Assembly (NCBI GenBank): GCA_025667525.1
Contig: CM046874.1
Location: forward strand, 281,528,880 to 281,592,879
Length of the DNA: 64,000 nt
Source: Glebionis coronaria
Lineage: Eukaryota; Streptophyta; Magnoliopsida; Asterales; Asteraceae
Direction of reading: 5' to 3'
Shown: piece after piece, positions 27,401 through 39,078 of the stretch
How positions within the stretch are numbered: the stretch's first letter is position 1
How the letters are laid out: the number at the start of each line of letters is the position of its first letter
Position numbers and translations under genes: made by a program
Notes under the pieces: model-generated
Told to the model about the DNA's origin: nothing
The model's database searches: none
Seen by the model: only the letters and a program-made list of their open reading frames with translations

Positions 27401-29086
27401 AGACACTATCTGTACGGAACCAAGTGCACGGTGCATACTGACCACAAGAGTTTACAACACACACTGGATCAAAAGGAGCTAAACATGAGGCAACGTCGTT
27501 GGATTGAGTTGCTAAGTGATTACGACTGCGAGATCAAATACCACCCCGGTAAAGCAAACGTGGTTGATGACGCTCTAAGCCGTAAGGAAACCGATCCTCC
27601 TATGAGAGTCCGATCACTAGTCGTAACAATTAGTCTGGACCTACCCAAGCAAATTCCAGAAGCTCAAACACAAGCTCAAAAGCCTGAAAACCTCGTGAGG
27701 GAAGATATTGGAGGTATGCTCAGGGCCGACCTCACCAAAGAAAAGTTAGAACCAAGAGCAGATGGAACCCTGTGCTTGCATGGGAGGAGTTAGCTACCTT
27801 GTTATAGGGATTTGAGGGACGTGATCATGCACGAGTCCCATAAATCCAAGTATTCCATACACCCTGGATCTGAGAAGATGTATCAGGACATGAAGAAGTT
27901 ATATTGGTGGCCAAACATGAAAGCAAACATCACCACTTACGTCCAGAAATGTCTGACATGCTCTCGCGTCAAGACCGAACATCAAAGACCATCCGGATTA
28001 CTGGTTCAGCCGGAGATACCCAAGTGGAAATGGGAGAATATCACTATGGAATTCATCACCAAGCTTCCAAGATCATACCACGGTTACGACACCATTTGGG
28101 AAATCGTCGAACGGCTTACCAAATCCGCGCACTTTCTGCCCATCAGGGAGAATGACTCCCTGTCAAAACTAGCCAAGACATATCTGAAGGAGGTAGTGAC
28201 TAAGCACGGAATACCCGTCTCAATAATCTGTGACCGGAACGGTAGGCTCACATCTAATTTCTGGAAGGCTTTCCAACGAACTTTGGGAACGCGCCTAGAT
28301 ATGAGTACTGCTTACCACCCGCAGACTGACGATCAAAGCGAACTGACAATTCAGACCCTTGAGGACATGTTACGAGCATGCGTGATTGACTTTGGGAATG
28401 GTTGGGTCGATCACATCCCTTTGGTGGACTTTTCCTACAATAATAGTTACCATGCTAGCATCAAGGCTGCCCCATTCGAAGCACTATATGGTAGGAAATG
28501 CCGTTCTCCAGCGTGTTGGGCAGAAGTAGGCGAATTCCAACTCACAGGACCAGAACTAATCCAGGAAACGACTGACAAGATAATCCTTATAAAGCAAAGA
28601 ATCCAAGCTGCCCGCGACCGACAAAAGAGCTATGTGGACCAGAGACGAAAACCTATGCAGTTTGAAGTAGGTGACCGTGTAATGCTCAAGGTATCGCCAT
28701 GGAAGGGAGTTGTACGATTCGGTTAACGTGGGAAACTAAACCCACGTTATGTAGGCCCCTTTAAAGTGATAGCCAGAATCGGAGAAGTCGCTTACCGCTT
28801 GGAGTTACCCCAACAATTGAGTCGAGTGCACTCCACCTTTCACGTGTCTAACCTGAAAAAGTGCTATGCTGATGAGCCTCTAGCTATGCTATTGGAGGGA
28901 GTACACTTTGACGACAAGCTCCAGTTCACGGAAGAACCTGTGGAAATCATGGAAAGAATAGTTAAAAAGTTAAAGAATAGTCGGATCCCATTGGTCAAGG
29001 TACGATGGAACTCGAGGAGAGGTCCTGAGTTCACCTGGAAACGAGAAGACTCGTTCAAGACCAAGTACCCACACTTTTCCACCTGA
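24453..29086 (+). pseudogene. gag-pol: Tekay/Del-like gag-pol polyprotein, broken in at least three places
   Basis: gag starts at ATG 24453 with an NPA-rich repeat, then shifts frame near 24930 (TGA 24933-24935) into the long frame to 27793. In-frame TAG 27791-27793 and TAA 28724-28726 follow, and the same frame resumes to TGA 29084-29086. Domains: a gag retrotransposon domain; a first zinc knuckle lacking its second Cys ([14 protein letters not shown]); an intact second knuckle ([14 protein letters not shown]); a protease whose DTG/DSG reads DTR (25784-25792); RT with FIDD (near 26810); RNase H (CDASHKGLG); integrase with HHCC finger (near 27840-27965). The integrase core has Glu where the first catalytic Asp is expected (GAA 28049-28051), CDRN for the second, and QSE for the third. 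The C-terminus ([44 protein letters not shown]) resembles a type II chromodomain tail. Element B can no longer make a working polyprotein. Confidence 0.93.
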
Positions 29087-29139
29087 CCAATGACATTGAT
29101 CTAAGCTTTGAGGACAAAGCTAAAATAACGGGAATGTGC
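29087..29139 (+). other. pol-LTR junction with polypurine-like tract
   Basis: Contains TTTGAGGACAAAGC, the 'FEDK' region found between pol and 3' LTR in this lineage, then AAAATAACGGGAATG before the LTR start TGTAAAACCCC. The tract is less purine-rich than usual. Confidence 0.55.
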
Positions 29140-31425
29140 TGTAAAACCCCTATTTTTGCCTTTTGACTTTGTCCCATAGTGTGCATAATTTATTTAACTC
29201 AATGTAATCTCACTTCATTATTTTATGAAGCACCAATCCTGTATCAAATCACACTGTTCATTCCAGTGTATTATTATTAAATATAGGAGACTGTTGACGC
29301 ATTTAAGATTTCTTGACCTTCTTGAAACTACACAGTAAACACCTAACATTGACCATATACTTTAATTTAGAAAGATGTAACTTGTACATTATACCTTACA
29401 CTAAATATCCAATCACGTTTTCATCTCGTACCTGAGTATGTGACAAAAGTGGACATATTTCGTTTATGGAATCCCCTATCACACGAAATGTCCATATATC
29501 TTAGTATACTTTGACAATGACTTTCCTAAACACCTTAAACTACCTAAATACTTGGAGATATTTACATGGCAACTTTTTTCTTCCCACTTGTATGTATGTA
29601 TGTATGCGGCTAGAGTATGGACACACCAACAAACCTCAAACATCCTCTTAACCAATCTTGGTACTAGGATCCTCTCATTAATAAGGGTACTTTTTGTCTC
29701 CCCTAAACCTACAACCAAGTCGTATACCACCTTGCTCACTTTGTACAAACACACCTTCATTAATGCACCCAAGTTTATACATCACTTGCCCTTTCTTTCC
29801 TTACTAGCCGACGACTAGGATCTCTCCCAAGGGCCAATGTACAACACCCTCCCATTAATGATTAGTACTAGGAAGATCATATTGTAATATTACATTGTAC
29901 TCAACCTACGGAAAACCCCCATCCCTTGCTTCTCTCTTGATGTAGCAAGCCCCAAACCACACAAAGATCTCACCCAACTTGTGGTTAACCAACAAACACA
30001 AACCCCTATAATTTACTATATTCGGATGAACACACACACACAAATATCCTAAGCATTTACTTCTAATCATTCACACAAAGATCTCCCTAGCATTGAAGTG
30101 GTCGAATCTAGCATTGAAGAAGATAGAGGGCACGGTTTGCTCAAGCCTTGACTAAGAAGATCTTCCTAATCTAACCCTAGGTTACGGCTAAGCTACAAAC
30201 CTTACATAACTCTCGGTTTCTACTTGTCTTATCATCACTACTCTAGTCTAAACAAGTAAGTAACCACCTTCTTCTTCTCTCTCGTTTATTATACTCGTAT
30301 GCATTGGCATTCAGGTAGCTTCTTATGCATGCACACGTAAGGTAGACCAAACAAACCTATGGCATGTTTATGATTATACTTGAGTCATTTTTATGTCTAT
30401 AAACGTGTACTAATAACAAAGTGATTACACAAGTGTTGCTTGCCAAGAACCCTATGTCTCTCGGCTAACTTATGAGCCAAAGATAAATCACGACTTAATT
30501 TAAGCTTCTTGATTTAATGAGCATGGAAATGATAGATCTAGTAGAAACCCAAGCACCTCAAGTGTTTAATCCGAATAAGCTATAAGCCATGAATCATGGA
30601 AACCTTAAGCTAATATAAGCCGTGTGTTTTAAGCCTAAAAAGCCCAAGTGGTATTTTGGTGGTATTAATTAAGACAAATTTAATCTCCATATTAATTTAC
30701 TAAGCCCAAAAATCTAGCCCACTAGGCCCTAATACTTTAGCCGAGCCTTTAATGGGCCACCTTAACCCATTAAGCACTTTATAAATTAGCATGGGAGTTT
30801 TTCGGGCCATTTATGTAAATAAAGTTTTCCCCATGCCGAGTATGACAAGTTGTGAAACTCACCTAAGGGTTTTCGAAACTTGAAACTAGTACAAGGACTA
30901 AACTTATCAAATTAGAAAGTATAAGGACGGTTTTATATAGACAAAACTTATTTTAAACTCCAAGGACCAAACGTGCCACTTTGTAAACATATTGCAAGCC
31001 CTAAAACCTTTTCGTGCCTTTTGAGGCCTTATCCGAAACTTGAGGGACTTAAAATGACATTATGGAAACTTATAATGAACTAGTTACTCTTTGGGCCCCT
31101 TTTGGTACTTAACCGAAACCATAGGTACCCCTTTTGCCAACTTAACAAACCTTTATAAACCCTAGGGGGCTGTTTTGTAAATAGCCGAAACATGTATAAG
31201 CCCTAGGGGGCTGTTTTGTATTTAGCCGAAACTTATACAAGCCCTAGGGGGCTGTTTTGTAACTTGGGAATACTTCTAAAAACTTAACCGAAACTACAAG
31301 GACTGGAAATGTCAAACTGTGAAACTTATATAAGCCCTAGGGGCGTTTGTGTAAAAACCGGGGGTATTTATACTAAATTGGGGGACTCGTTTTGCCATTC
31401 CCTAAACTTAAATAAACTTTTATAA

Positions 31426-31523
<98 letters not shown>

Positions 31524-32805
31524 GTATACTAAAAGGGAAAATTAAGGTAAATATAAAGGTTCGATACTTGTATATATTTTTCCAACCTATAATGTGATAA
31601 CTACACAAGTATCGAAAACGTTAAAATTAATTAAATGGTATACACAAAATGGGGTATAAATTAATATGACTGTTTACAAAATAAATATACTAATTATATT
31701 TATTTTTCTCACATTAAATATTTACAAAACCCTTTTATTTAATATTTAAATTACGTTATGAATAGTAGAAATTCAAGAATATTAATTAATCTGGATTGAT
31801 TTAATTAGACTATGGTATTTATTTTATACTTAAAATAAATACAGCTATAACTTGTACAACTATAAACCAACTACGGATATCCTAATAAAATGCTTAAAAA
31901 CCTGTAGAAGCATATACTGATATTTCAGTAACCTTTGTGCAACCTGTTATACTTTTACTGAGACTGTATAATTATCTAGGTTGTTGACTGTGTGTTGAGC
32001 ACTACTCCAGATTCTTGTGACTATCACCATACTGTTAAGGTGAGTTCATGGCCCCACTTCTTATATCTTGACAAACTTTTAAATCCTTTTTGGGGGATAA
32101 AACATGCAACTGATTTATGGATATAAACTGAACTGTACCAACTTTGATTATATGTGCCTATTGTAGAAATCCTCATGACCCGTGAACTGAAACTGTTAAA
32201 ATCGTTGGATTACCTGAATGTTATAAATATATCTATTTGGTATTGACCATCCCTACCTGGGTAAGTTATGCTCATTGTGCCTTGGCCGGGACAACAGGTG
32301 TTTACGATGTCAGCACTTATTATTGATGGGTGCCTGTTTAGAAAGGGCGAAGCGCTCTCATTTGTTGAGGGCTCAACTATGTCAAGTGTCAGTTTTGGGC
32401 AATAGGCAGTATAATTACCTTTAAACAGTAATGCTTTGTGCCTTGCTGTTTCACTGACTATTTATATCCAGACTATATAACTAAACCTATGAATTCACCA
32501 ACATTTTGTTGACCCTCAAAAGCATGTTTTTCTCAGGTGTTTGAAGCAGGTAGTTACTATATGCATGGACTGTAGCATTTGAGTAGACAGCATCTTAGCA
32601 AGCATCTGGGGACTTTCATATGGGACTCATGAACAATCTTTAGTTTATGTCAGAACTATTTAAAATAATGATTTGCACACTTGGTCATGTAATAAATATT
32701 TGATAATCTTTTATATGATGCTCTATGTACTATTTGCTATTGATCCACCCACGTGACACTCAAATATTATATCCACTGCATTTTAACCAATTTGGGGGTG
32801 TCACA
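29140..32805 (+). repeat. element B 3' LTR
   Basis: Starts TGTAAAACCCC and ends GGGGGTGTCACA, 3.67 kb. Serves as the uninterrupted reference for both insertions in the 5' LTR. Frames such as 29552-29818 are LTR noise. The (TA)n tract is at 31430-31520. Confidence 0.92.
31430..31520. repeat. (TA)n microsatellite in element B 3' LTR
   Basis: About 90 bp of TA repeat. It is the empty site corresponding to the 11.2 kb insert in the 5' LTR. Confidence 0.97.
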
Positions 32806-33863
32806 CAATTTTCCAGGGAAAATATCAAAACCCTAGCCTTCTTTTTCTTGTCTTTGGCTGCGGACACATCAAACAACAAGGACGGTTCGTCTTGATTTTT
32901 GGTTCATTAATTTTACGGTATAGTGTTCGTGTCTTAAACCTTTTCACACATACGGTATTCCTTGATCTCTAATCTTTTATTTTGTTTTTCTATATTGATA
33001 GATCATTAAAAACAAGTATGAAAACATGTTAAATGAAAGATTAAACATGGGGATCAGGTACTCTTGGTTTGTTTGTTGGGTTACACACGAACCGAGAGTC
33101 TTACGACTCTCGGTGGTGTTCGGTTACCAACAACCGCAACCCCCTTAGGGGCCGGTGTTGGTTGTTTGTGGACAGCCGCAACACCACACCCCCAAATCGG
33201 GGTTGTGGCTTTCGATCAACAAGAAACCGAGACCCCCATGTGGGGCTCGGCATGTTCTCGGGCAACGAAGGGGACCCCAGCTCACGCTGGGGTTGTGTTT
33301 GTTTTGGATACAGCAGCGAAGCCGAGAGCTTCGGCTCTCGGTGTGGTGGCTGTGGTTCGGACGGGGCACGACAGCAAGGCCGTAGCCTTCGGGTTGTGGT
33401 GCTCGGTTGTCGGGTCTCGTGATTTGGGCTCGGAAACTTATCACTTTTTCATGAACACGTAATTAAACCGTTATATATAAAAATATTTTATGTTATGTTT
33501 TAACTAATTAAGTTTATTAATTAATTATGGTTTAATTAAAATAAAGACTTAGTTATGTTTATTTAAATAAAATCATGATATAACATGTATGTACATTTAT
33601 TTAAATAAACTTATGTTATAATAATTATTAATTTAATTATTCATATACACTGAATTAATTAATTAAATCTTAGGTTAATTAATTAATATCTTTTAAGGTA
33701 AAGTTTAATAACATGAAATATGTAATATTATTAATTAATATTAACTTATAATAACATGACATGATATTATTAATTAATAATAATAAGTTAAGCTAAGTAT
33801 TTATTATTTATTAAACCTTATAGTATAATTATACATGATATAAAATAAGCATACGATTAATTA
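32806..33863 (+). repeat. element C LTR, left copy (partial)
   Basis: Directly follows the end of element B and is collinear with 35059-36080, beginning with the shared CAATT target. It contains the GC-rich hairpin array. It ends abruptly at 33863 (CGATTAATTA), after which it is unrelated to the other copy. Its 5' part lies beyond the left window edge on the far side of element B. Confidence 0.82.
33091..33402 (+). other. GC-rich array of short hairpins, copy 1
   Basis: Seven predicted stems in about 310 nt: 33091-33100/33105-33114 (10 bp, loop TTAC); 33126-33131/33157-33162 enclosing CCCCTTAGGGG; CCAC..CCCC/GGGG..GTGG 33184-33208; CCGAG.CCCC/GGGGCTCGG 33227-33250; ACCCCAGC/GCTGGGGT 33274-33293 (loop TCAC); CCGAGAGC-TTCG-GCTCTCGG 33322-33341; CCGTAGCC-TTCG-GGTTGTGG 33380-33399, wobble-paired. 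Surroundings are very AT-rich. It lies within element C's LTR and may be leader RNA structure. Overlapping open frames are a result of the GC content. Confidence 0.75.
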
Positions 33864-34219
33864 AAACGGTGTTTGGGTCTACTTGTAAAATTGAATGAAA
33901 GTAAAAGTCCTGGGTTATCAAATCTTTAACCATGGGTCGGGCCTTGGGCCCCTTTTGTTTCTTTTATAACTGGACACCAAACACCCCCCTTTATATGATT
34001 TTCGTGTTTAATTATTTTCCCGTGTATTTTGTATGCGTAGTTTAAGTTCGAGTTAAATCTTGTCGTGTATTAATAATATACGTAATTACTTGTCGGTATA
34101 CATTTATTGTACGTAATACTTGTCGTGCATTAATCAATATTAAAGTTTTAATTAATTCGTATTTTCATGTCTTTTATATTTTCATGTATTTTATGCGGGT
34201 TTTACAACTCTTCCCCTCT
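33864..34219 (-). repeat. LTR start plus polypurine tract of a minus-strand Tekay-like element, fragment
   Basis: On the minus strand, ACGAATTGATC then AGAGGGGAAGAGT (polypurine, complement 34207-34219) is followed by TGTAAAACCCGCATAAAA, an LTR start at 34206. A TATA-like GTTATAAAAG is at 33961-33970. CTAATTCGAGGACGA upstream (complement near 34233-34246) is the usual end of Tekay pol. Only about 340 bp of LTR remains, ending at the junction with element C at 33863/33864. Confidence 0.6.
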
Positions 34220-34276
34220 AAAAGATCAATTCGTCCTCGAATTAGAAAAACGATAAGGCTGAAAAGAATATACCCG

Positions 34277-34662
34277 AATTGGAGCACAAAGAAGCAGAAT
34301 TTAGTGGCCATGTCCTCGGCTGAAGCTGAATACGTTGTTACCGCTGGGTGTTGTGCTCAAGTCCTCTGGATGAATAGTAGTTGGCTGATTATGGGATCAC
34401 TTATGAAAAGGTTCCCATCTTCTGTGACAACACAAGTGCCATTTCCATTTCAATCAATCCGGTACTTCATTCCAGAAGTAAGCATATTGACATCAGATAA
34501 CATTTCATCATAGACCACATTTTAAAAAGTGATATTGAGCTACACTTTATACCCACTGAATGCCAGCTCGCTGACATTTTTACCAAGCCTATGGCTGAGC
34601 CAAGTTTTACAAGGCTGGTAGCTGAGCTGGGTATGCTCAATATTGAGAAGGAAAAAGTATGA
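34277..34662 (+). pseudogene. Ty1/copia RNase H C-terminal fragment
   Basis: Encodes NWSTKKQNLVAMSSAEAEYV then AGCCAQVLWM, the typical SSAEAEY region of copia RNase H. After a frameshift near 34400 it continues with SRSKHIDIR, an in-frame TAA, then DIELHFIPTECQLADIFTKP and GMLNIEKEKV with stop 34660-34662. That is the very C-terminus of a copia polyprotein. Everything upstream (gag, protease, integrase, RT) is missing. A polypurine tract (GAGAAGGAAAAAG, 34645-34657) is immediately before the LTR-like sequence at 34660, so it probably belongs to element C. Confidence 0.8.
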
Positions 34663-35359
34663 TGTATGGTATAAAACTCGCTTTAAAAACCCTAAGATCA
34701 TTAAATGCACGAATTTACGGTTAAATTTATACTTTCTAATTAATTAATATACGGCATGCTTCATGAATATTTAATACGAATATTATGTATATTAATTAAT
34801 TATCATAAGTATTATGCATGTAAACACGAATATTAATGCACGATAAGAATGTACATATAAGATTAAGAAAACGATTCAAGAAACGACAACACGATAATTA
34901 AACACGAACACACACGATAATATTTAGACAAGAAAAAGAAGTATGAAAACTATAAGGGGTGTTGTGGATTTCGGCTAGAAGAAGAAAAAGGAAGAAGTGT
35001 GCTTGGCCCATACCAATTTTACTAATAAACAAAAGCACCAGGAGGATTTTTATAATACAATTTTCCAGGAAAAATATCAAAACCCTAGCCTTCTTTTTCT
35101 TGTCTTTGGCCGCGGCACACATCAAACAACAAGGATACGGTATTCCTTGATCTCTAATCTTTTATTTTTGGTTCATTAATTTTACGGTATAGTGTTCGTG
35201 TCTTAAACCTTTTCACGCATACGATATTCCTTGATCTCTAATCTTTTATTTTATTTTTCTATATTGATATATCATTAAAAACAAGTATGAAAACATGTTA
35301 AATGAAAGATTAAACATGGGGATCAGGTACTTTTGGTTTGTTTGTTGGGTTACACGCGA

Positions 35360-35670
35360 ACCGAGAGTCTTACGACTCTCGGTGGTGTTCGGTTACCAAC
35401 AACCGCAACCCCCTTAGGGGCCGGCGTTGGTTGTTTGTGGACAGCCGCAACACTACACCCCCAAATCGGGGTTGTGGCTTTCGATCAGCACAAACCGAGA
35501 CCCCCATGTGGGGCTTGGCGTATTCTCGGGCAACGAAGGGGACCCCAGCTCATGCTGGGGTTGTGTTTGTTTCGGACGTAGCAGCGAAGCCGAGAGCTTC
35601 GACTCTCGGTGTGGTGGTTGTGGTTCGGACGGGGCATGGCAGCAAGGCCGCAGCCTTCGGGCTGTGGTGC
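35360..35670 (+). other. GC-rich array of short hairpins, copy 2
   Basis: Same array as at 33091. The first stem is unchanged. The CCCCAGC stem differs only in its loop (TCAT). CCGCAGCC-TTCG-GGCTGTGG (35648-35667) replaces two wobble pairs of copy 1 with Watson-Crick pairs. CTCGG becomes CTTGG, leaving a G-U pair. One stem (near 35590-35609) loses its loop-closing pair (C-A). Confidence 0.75.
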
Positions 35671-36084
35671 TCGGTTGTCGGGACTCGGGATTTGGGCTTG
35701 GAAACTTATCACTTTTTCATGAACACGTAATTAAACCGTTATGTAAAAAAATATTTTATGTTATGTTTTAATTATAAAGACTTAGTTATGTTTATTTAAA
35801 TAAAATCATGATATAACATGTATGTACATTTATTTAAATAAACTTATGTTATAATAATTATTAATTTAATTATTCATGTACACTGGATTAATTAATTAAT
35901 TAATATATTTTAAGGTAAAGTTTAATAACATGAAATATGTAATATTATTAACTAATATTAACTTATAATAACATGACATGATATTATTAATTAATAATAA
36001 TAAGTTAAGCTAAGTATTTATTGTTTATTAAACCTTATATTATAATTATACATGATATAAAATAAGCATACGATTAATTATGGA

Positions 36085-36385
36085 AACATGTTAATTATGG
36101 AATTATACTAATTATGGCAACATGATAAATATGGAAACACGCTAAATATGGTAACATGCTATTTATGGAAATACACTAAATATGGTAACATGTTATTTAT
36201 GGAAATACATTAAATATGGTAACATGCTAATTATAGAAACATGCTAAATATGGAAACTTTCTATTTTTGGAAACTTACGAATATGAAAACGTTCTATTTT
36301 TAGAAACTTACTATTTAAGGAAACTTTCTATTTTTGGAAAGTTACTATATATAGAAACCTGCTATTTTTAGAAAGTTACCCATTA
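36085..36385. repeat. degenerate short tandem repeats
   Basis: About 20-bp variants of TAAATATGGTAACATGCTA and TATTTATGGAAATACAC, drifting into TATTTTTGGAAACTTTC. Found only in the right element C LTR copy, just after the region shared with the left copy. Confidence 0.7.
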
Positions 36386-37640
36386 TGTTATAACAAGTAT
36401 TATAACACTTAAAACATGAAATACATGAAACTAAAACACATGAAATTATAAGAAACACATGATTGAAACATGAAATAATAAGACAAGACAAGAACAAGTA
36501 TAATAAGTATGAACATGTCAAGTAAACTAATTAACAAGTATGTATAAGAAAACCTACTCTTATTCATGTCCCTTCATTATGTAGCTATTGTAAAGTCGGA
36601 GTGATCTTCTGCGTTCGTTTTCGTCTTCATTTACTGGACATAAGGTACAGATATTTCGTCCTTCAGTAAGGACATCTTTCTTCCTATATTATGATTCCCC
36701 GTTTGTAGTCATCTATTTTCCCCAGTAGTTTAAGTGTCTTAAAAACATCAGTATATGTATGGTTATTTTAGATTTCTTGAGCTATATACATGCATGCCAG
36801 TTTCACCTAGTTATGGGGGTATCATAACCATAGTACTGGAGGCACCGGTGTTATGACTCTTTTGCGGTGAGAGTGATTGCTCGCATCGTCCCTTTACAGT
36901 TTGCCAGTATTATTATTATCATATGGGGCAAATGGGTGCATACTAGGACAAGTTAATATGATTTCATGGTAACTGCGGTATGTGCCTTGCATCCGTTACA
37001 GGAGCTGATCCCTCCACTCATTTTATATATTAATTAGAGGCAGCCCCTCTAATTGCATGATGAGGTTACCCCTTTAAGTATTCATGCAAGTTGTTATATC
37101 ATGATCTATATGGGCTATGGGCATATTTAAAATATAGTTTTCAGTATAAAATAAACATAAGTCTTTTCAGAACATAAAACCAGTCTTATAAGCTTAAACC
37201 AGGTTTTCGAGGACTTACATTATTCCGCTGCACTATCATTTCATACTATTCATTTCATTTTGTACTTATGTTTATACCATTCATTTCATTGTCATTATAT
37301 CCATTCACTAAGCGTATTGCTCAGCCGTATATTTTCCTTTCCATGTCCCAAAACGGCAGGTACCTAAAGACAACCTGGAGCATTGAGATGACGTACATAG
37401 GATGGAAGCTGCCTTAAACTTCTTCTCCTTTTGCCTCATATACTTATGCTTGCTTGAACACTTGTTTTGTCCTTCCTATCTCATTTACTTTATTTATGTT
37501 TTGGGCATATGTATGGGAACCGATGTTTGATTCCGGTTTTCCCTTTTGGTCATGTATGTTTTAGTACATTTACCTTGCATTTTTTGATGACACGCCATAA
37601 TTATTATGTAACAGTCCATTTATCCAAATGGGGTGTTACA

Positions 37641-37966
37641 TATGGTCTTTGTCTCTGGGCATTAAATGGTATTGAATGTAACTAGGTAGTTACATTCCAA
37701 GTGAAAGACATATATTCTTCATATTAAATTCAAATGATTTCCATTTAATACGAACTAATTTTCCACTTGTCAAGGGGAAACTGTTTTACGAAGAGTCAAT
37801 GAGACCCACATAACTGTAAAAGTTTTTCACGTTACATTAAATGAAATTATTCAAAATGTTTGAATTTTTGGATTAACACTTGACTCATCAAGAAAGTGAA
37901 CCATTTTCATTTCATCTTCTCGCACACACTTTCTCTCTCTAAACCTCTAAACCTTCACAATCATCA
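37641..37966 (+). other. spacer before the decayed ORF, promoter/5' UTR-like
   Basis: About 330 bp. Contains an imperfect inverted repeat centred on AATGTAACTAGGTAGTTACATT and, just before the ATG, a pyrimidine-rich TTTCTCTCTCTAAACC stretch like a plant 5' UTR. No clear TATA box. Confidence 0.4.
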
Positions 37967-39078
37967 ATGGCATCCATATCCAATTCTGCAAAATACTCCA
38001 TCTTGACCGCATCAAACGTTGATTTTGGAGTCGGTGAAGTAAAGATAAATCAAAACAACTGTGTGCCACTGCTTGAACACTCAAATCCCTTTTACACTCC
38101 ATTGTTTCAGTTCCTGAAAAACAGTTGCATTGCTAAAGCCCTTACAAGAACTCATACAACCTACTACTATGAATACCTAAAGGAGTTTTGGTTTTTGGCC
38201 GAAGTCGATCATGCCACCAACAACGTATCGTTCAATCTTTCTAGTCATATCAAAACCCTAACCTTCGACTTGAATGATTTCCTAAAATCATAGGACTTAA
38301 CGTCAATGAAGATATGACGGTTGTACCGAGTAGTGACATTGTGAATAAAGTGTTGATGACTCTTAAGCCACTTGATGATGACCACAAACCCTTTTCCATT
38401 GACTCATTTTTCAAGAGATCTCTCATCAAGATCAAATTTTTCTCACCTCTATGGAAGACGCTGATGTTGTATGTTATCATGTGCTTTGGTAGAAACCAAG
38501 GATCCCATGATTAATCGAATGTGACTGAGCAGGCTATCACATACAGCCTCATCTGGGGGTTGGATTTTGGCATTGCCCACATCCTTTAATCAGATCTAGT
38601 TGCTAAACTGGTGAACAAAAGAAAGAAGCACAAGCTACTAAACATATGCTACACCATATACATCTCCTTGATAATTGAGCACTTCTTGGGAAAGAACTAC
38701 ATGAACACTAATCTCCCATCTTTTTCTCCATTTCGCATTACTACTGCGTCCTTAAAGGCTACACTAGAAGATGAGGTGCCTCTCACAGGTCATATGTACA
38801 AGCTTGTTGGTCTTGCCAGACCAGAGGAGCTCTTGATCCCTCAAAAATCTGAGGTGAATGCTGATGAAACATCTGACAAGTCCTTGTTCAGGACCGTTGT
38901 GCAGTCTATCACTTTGCCCAGGGCTCCCAAGAACAATAAGAAATAGAAGAAGGAAATCCCCCCTGCATCTGAACCCAAAACTTCTAAAGATGTCCGAAGG
39001 AAGCGAAAAACCAAGAAACATCCATATGTTGATTAACATGATGATGATGATGATGATGTTGAGCTCATGGCTGGTAAA
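37967..39078 (+). pseudogene. decayed ORF of a dispersed daisy-family repeat protein, 5' part
   Basis: ATG at 37967 follows a CT-rich leader. The first frame (to 38293) contains NPFYTPLFQFLKNSCIAKAL and YYEYLKEFWFLAEVDHATNN. After a frameshift near 38290 it continues with FFKRSLIKIKFFSPLWKTLM and IMCFGRNQGSHD, TAA 38512, then AITYSLIWGLDFGIAHIL, TAA, SDLVAKLVN, ICYTIYISLIIEHFLGKNYM and a Lys-rich tail with TAG 38944. I recall this pattern from many hypothetical proteins in Tanacetum-like genomes that accompany retroelements, but I know no function for them. It reads through to an Asp/Met-rich stretch (ATGATGATGATG) and is then split by Athila-2 at 39078. Confidence 0.7.
39074..39078. repeat. 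target site duplication GTAAA, left copy
   Basis: GTAAA directly before the LTR start TGATGACATTGC. Its partner is 58489-58493. Five bp is the size expected for Ty3/gypsy integration. Confidence 0.92.

Larger units (their letters stand above)
34660..37640 (+). repeat. element C LTR, right (complete?) copy
   Basis: About 2.98 kb from just after the copia stop/polypurine tract (start candidates TGATGTATGG 34660 or TGTATGG 34663) to GGGGTGTTACA at 37640. Positions 35059-36080 repeat 32806-33863, and 35059-35063 (CAATT) is the uninterrupted target of element B. TATA-like TTTATAATAC is at 35049. The copia context at the left edge suggests a copia element with unusually long LTRs. The GGGGTGTTACA end is more usual for Tekay-like LTRs, so the class is unsettled. 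Confidence 0.6.

Noticed and set aside
33064..33462. Overlapping open frames of 76-132 codons on both strands (also at 35333-35771)
   Set aside because: They exist because the hairpin block is GC-rich and stop-poor; both strands and all frames are open, no domain is recognisable, and copies differ by frameshifts.
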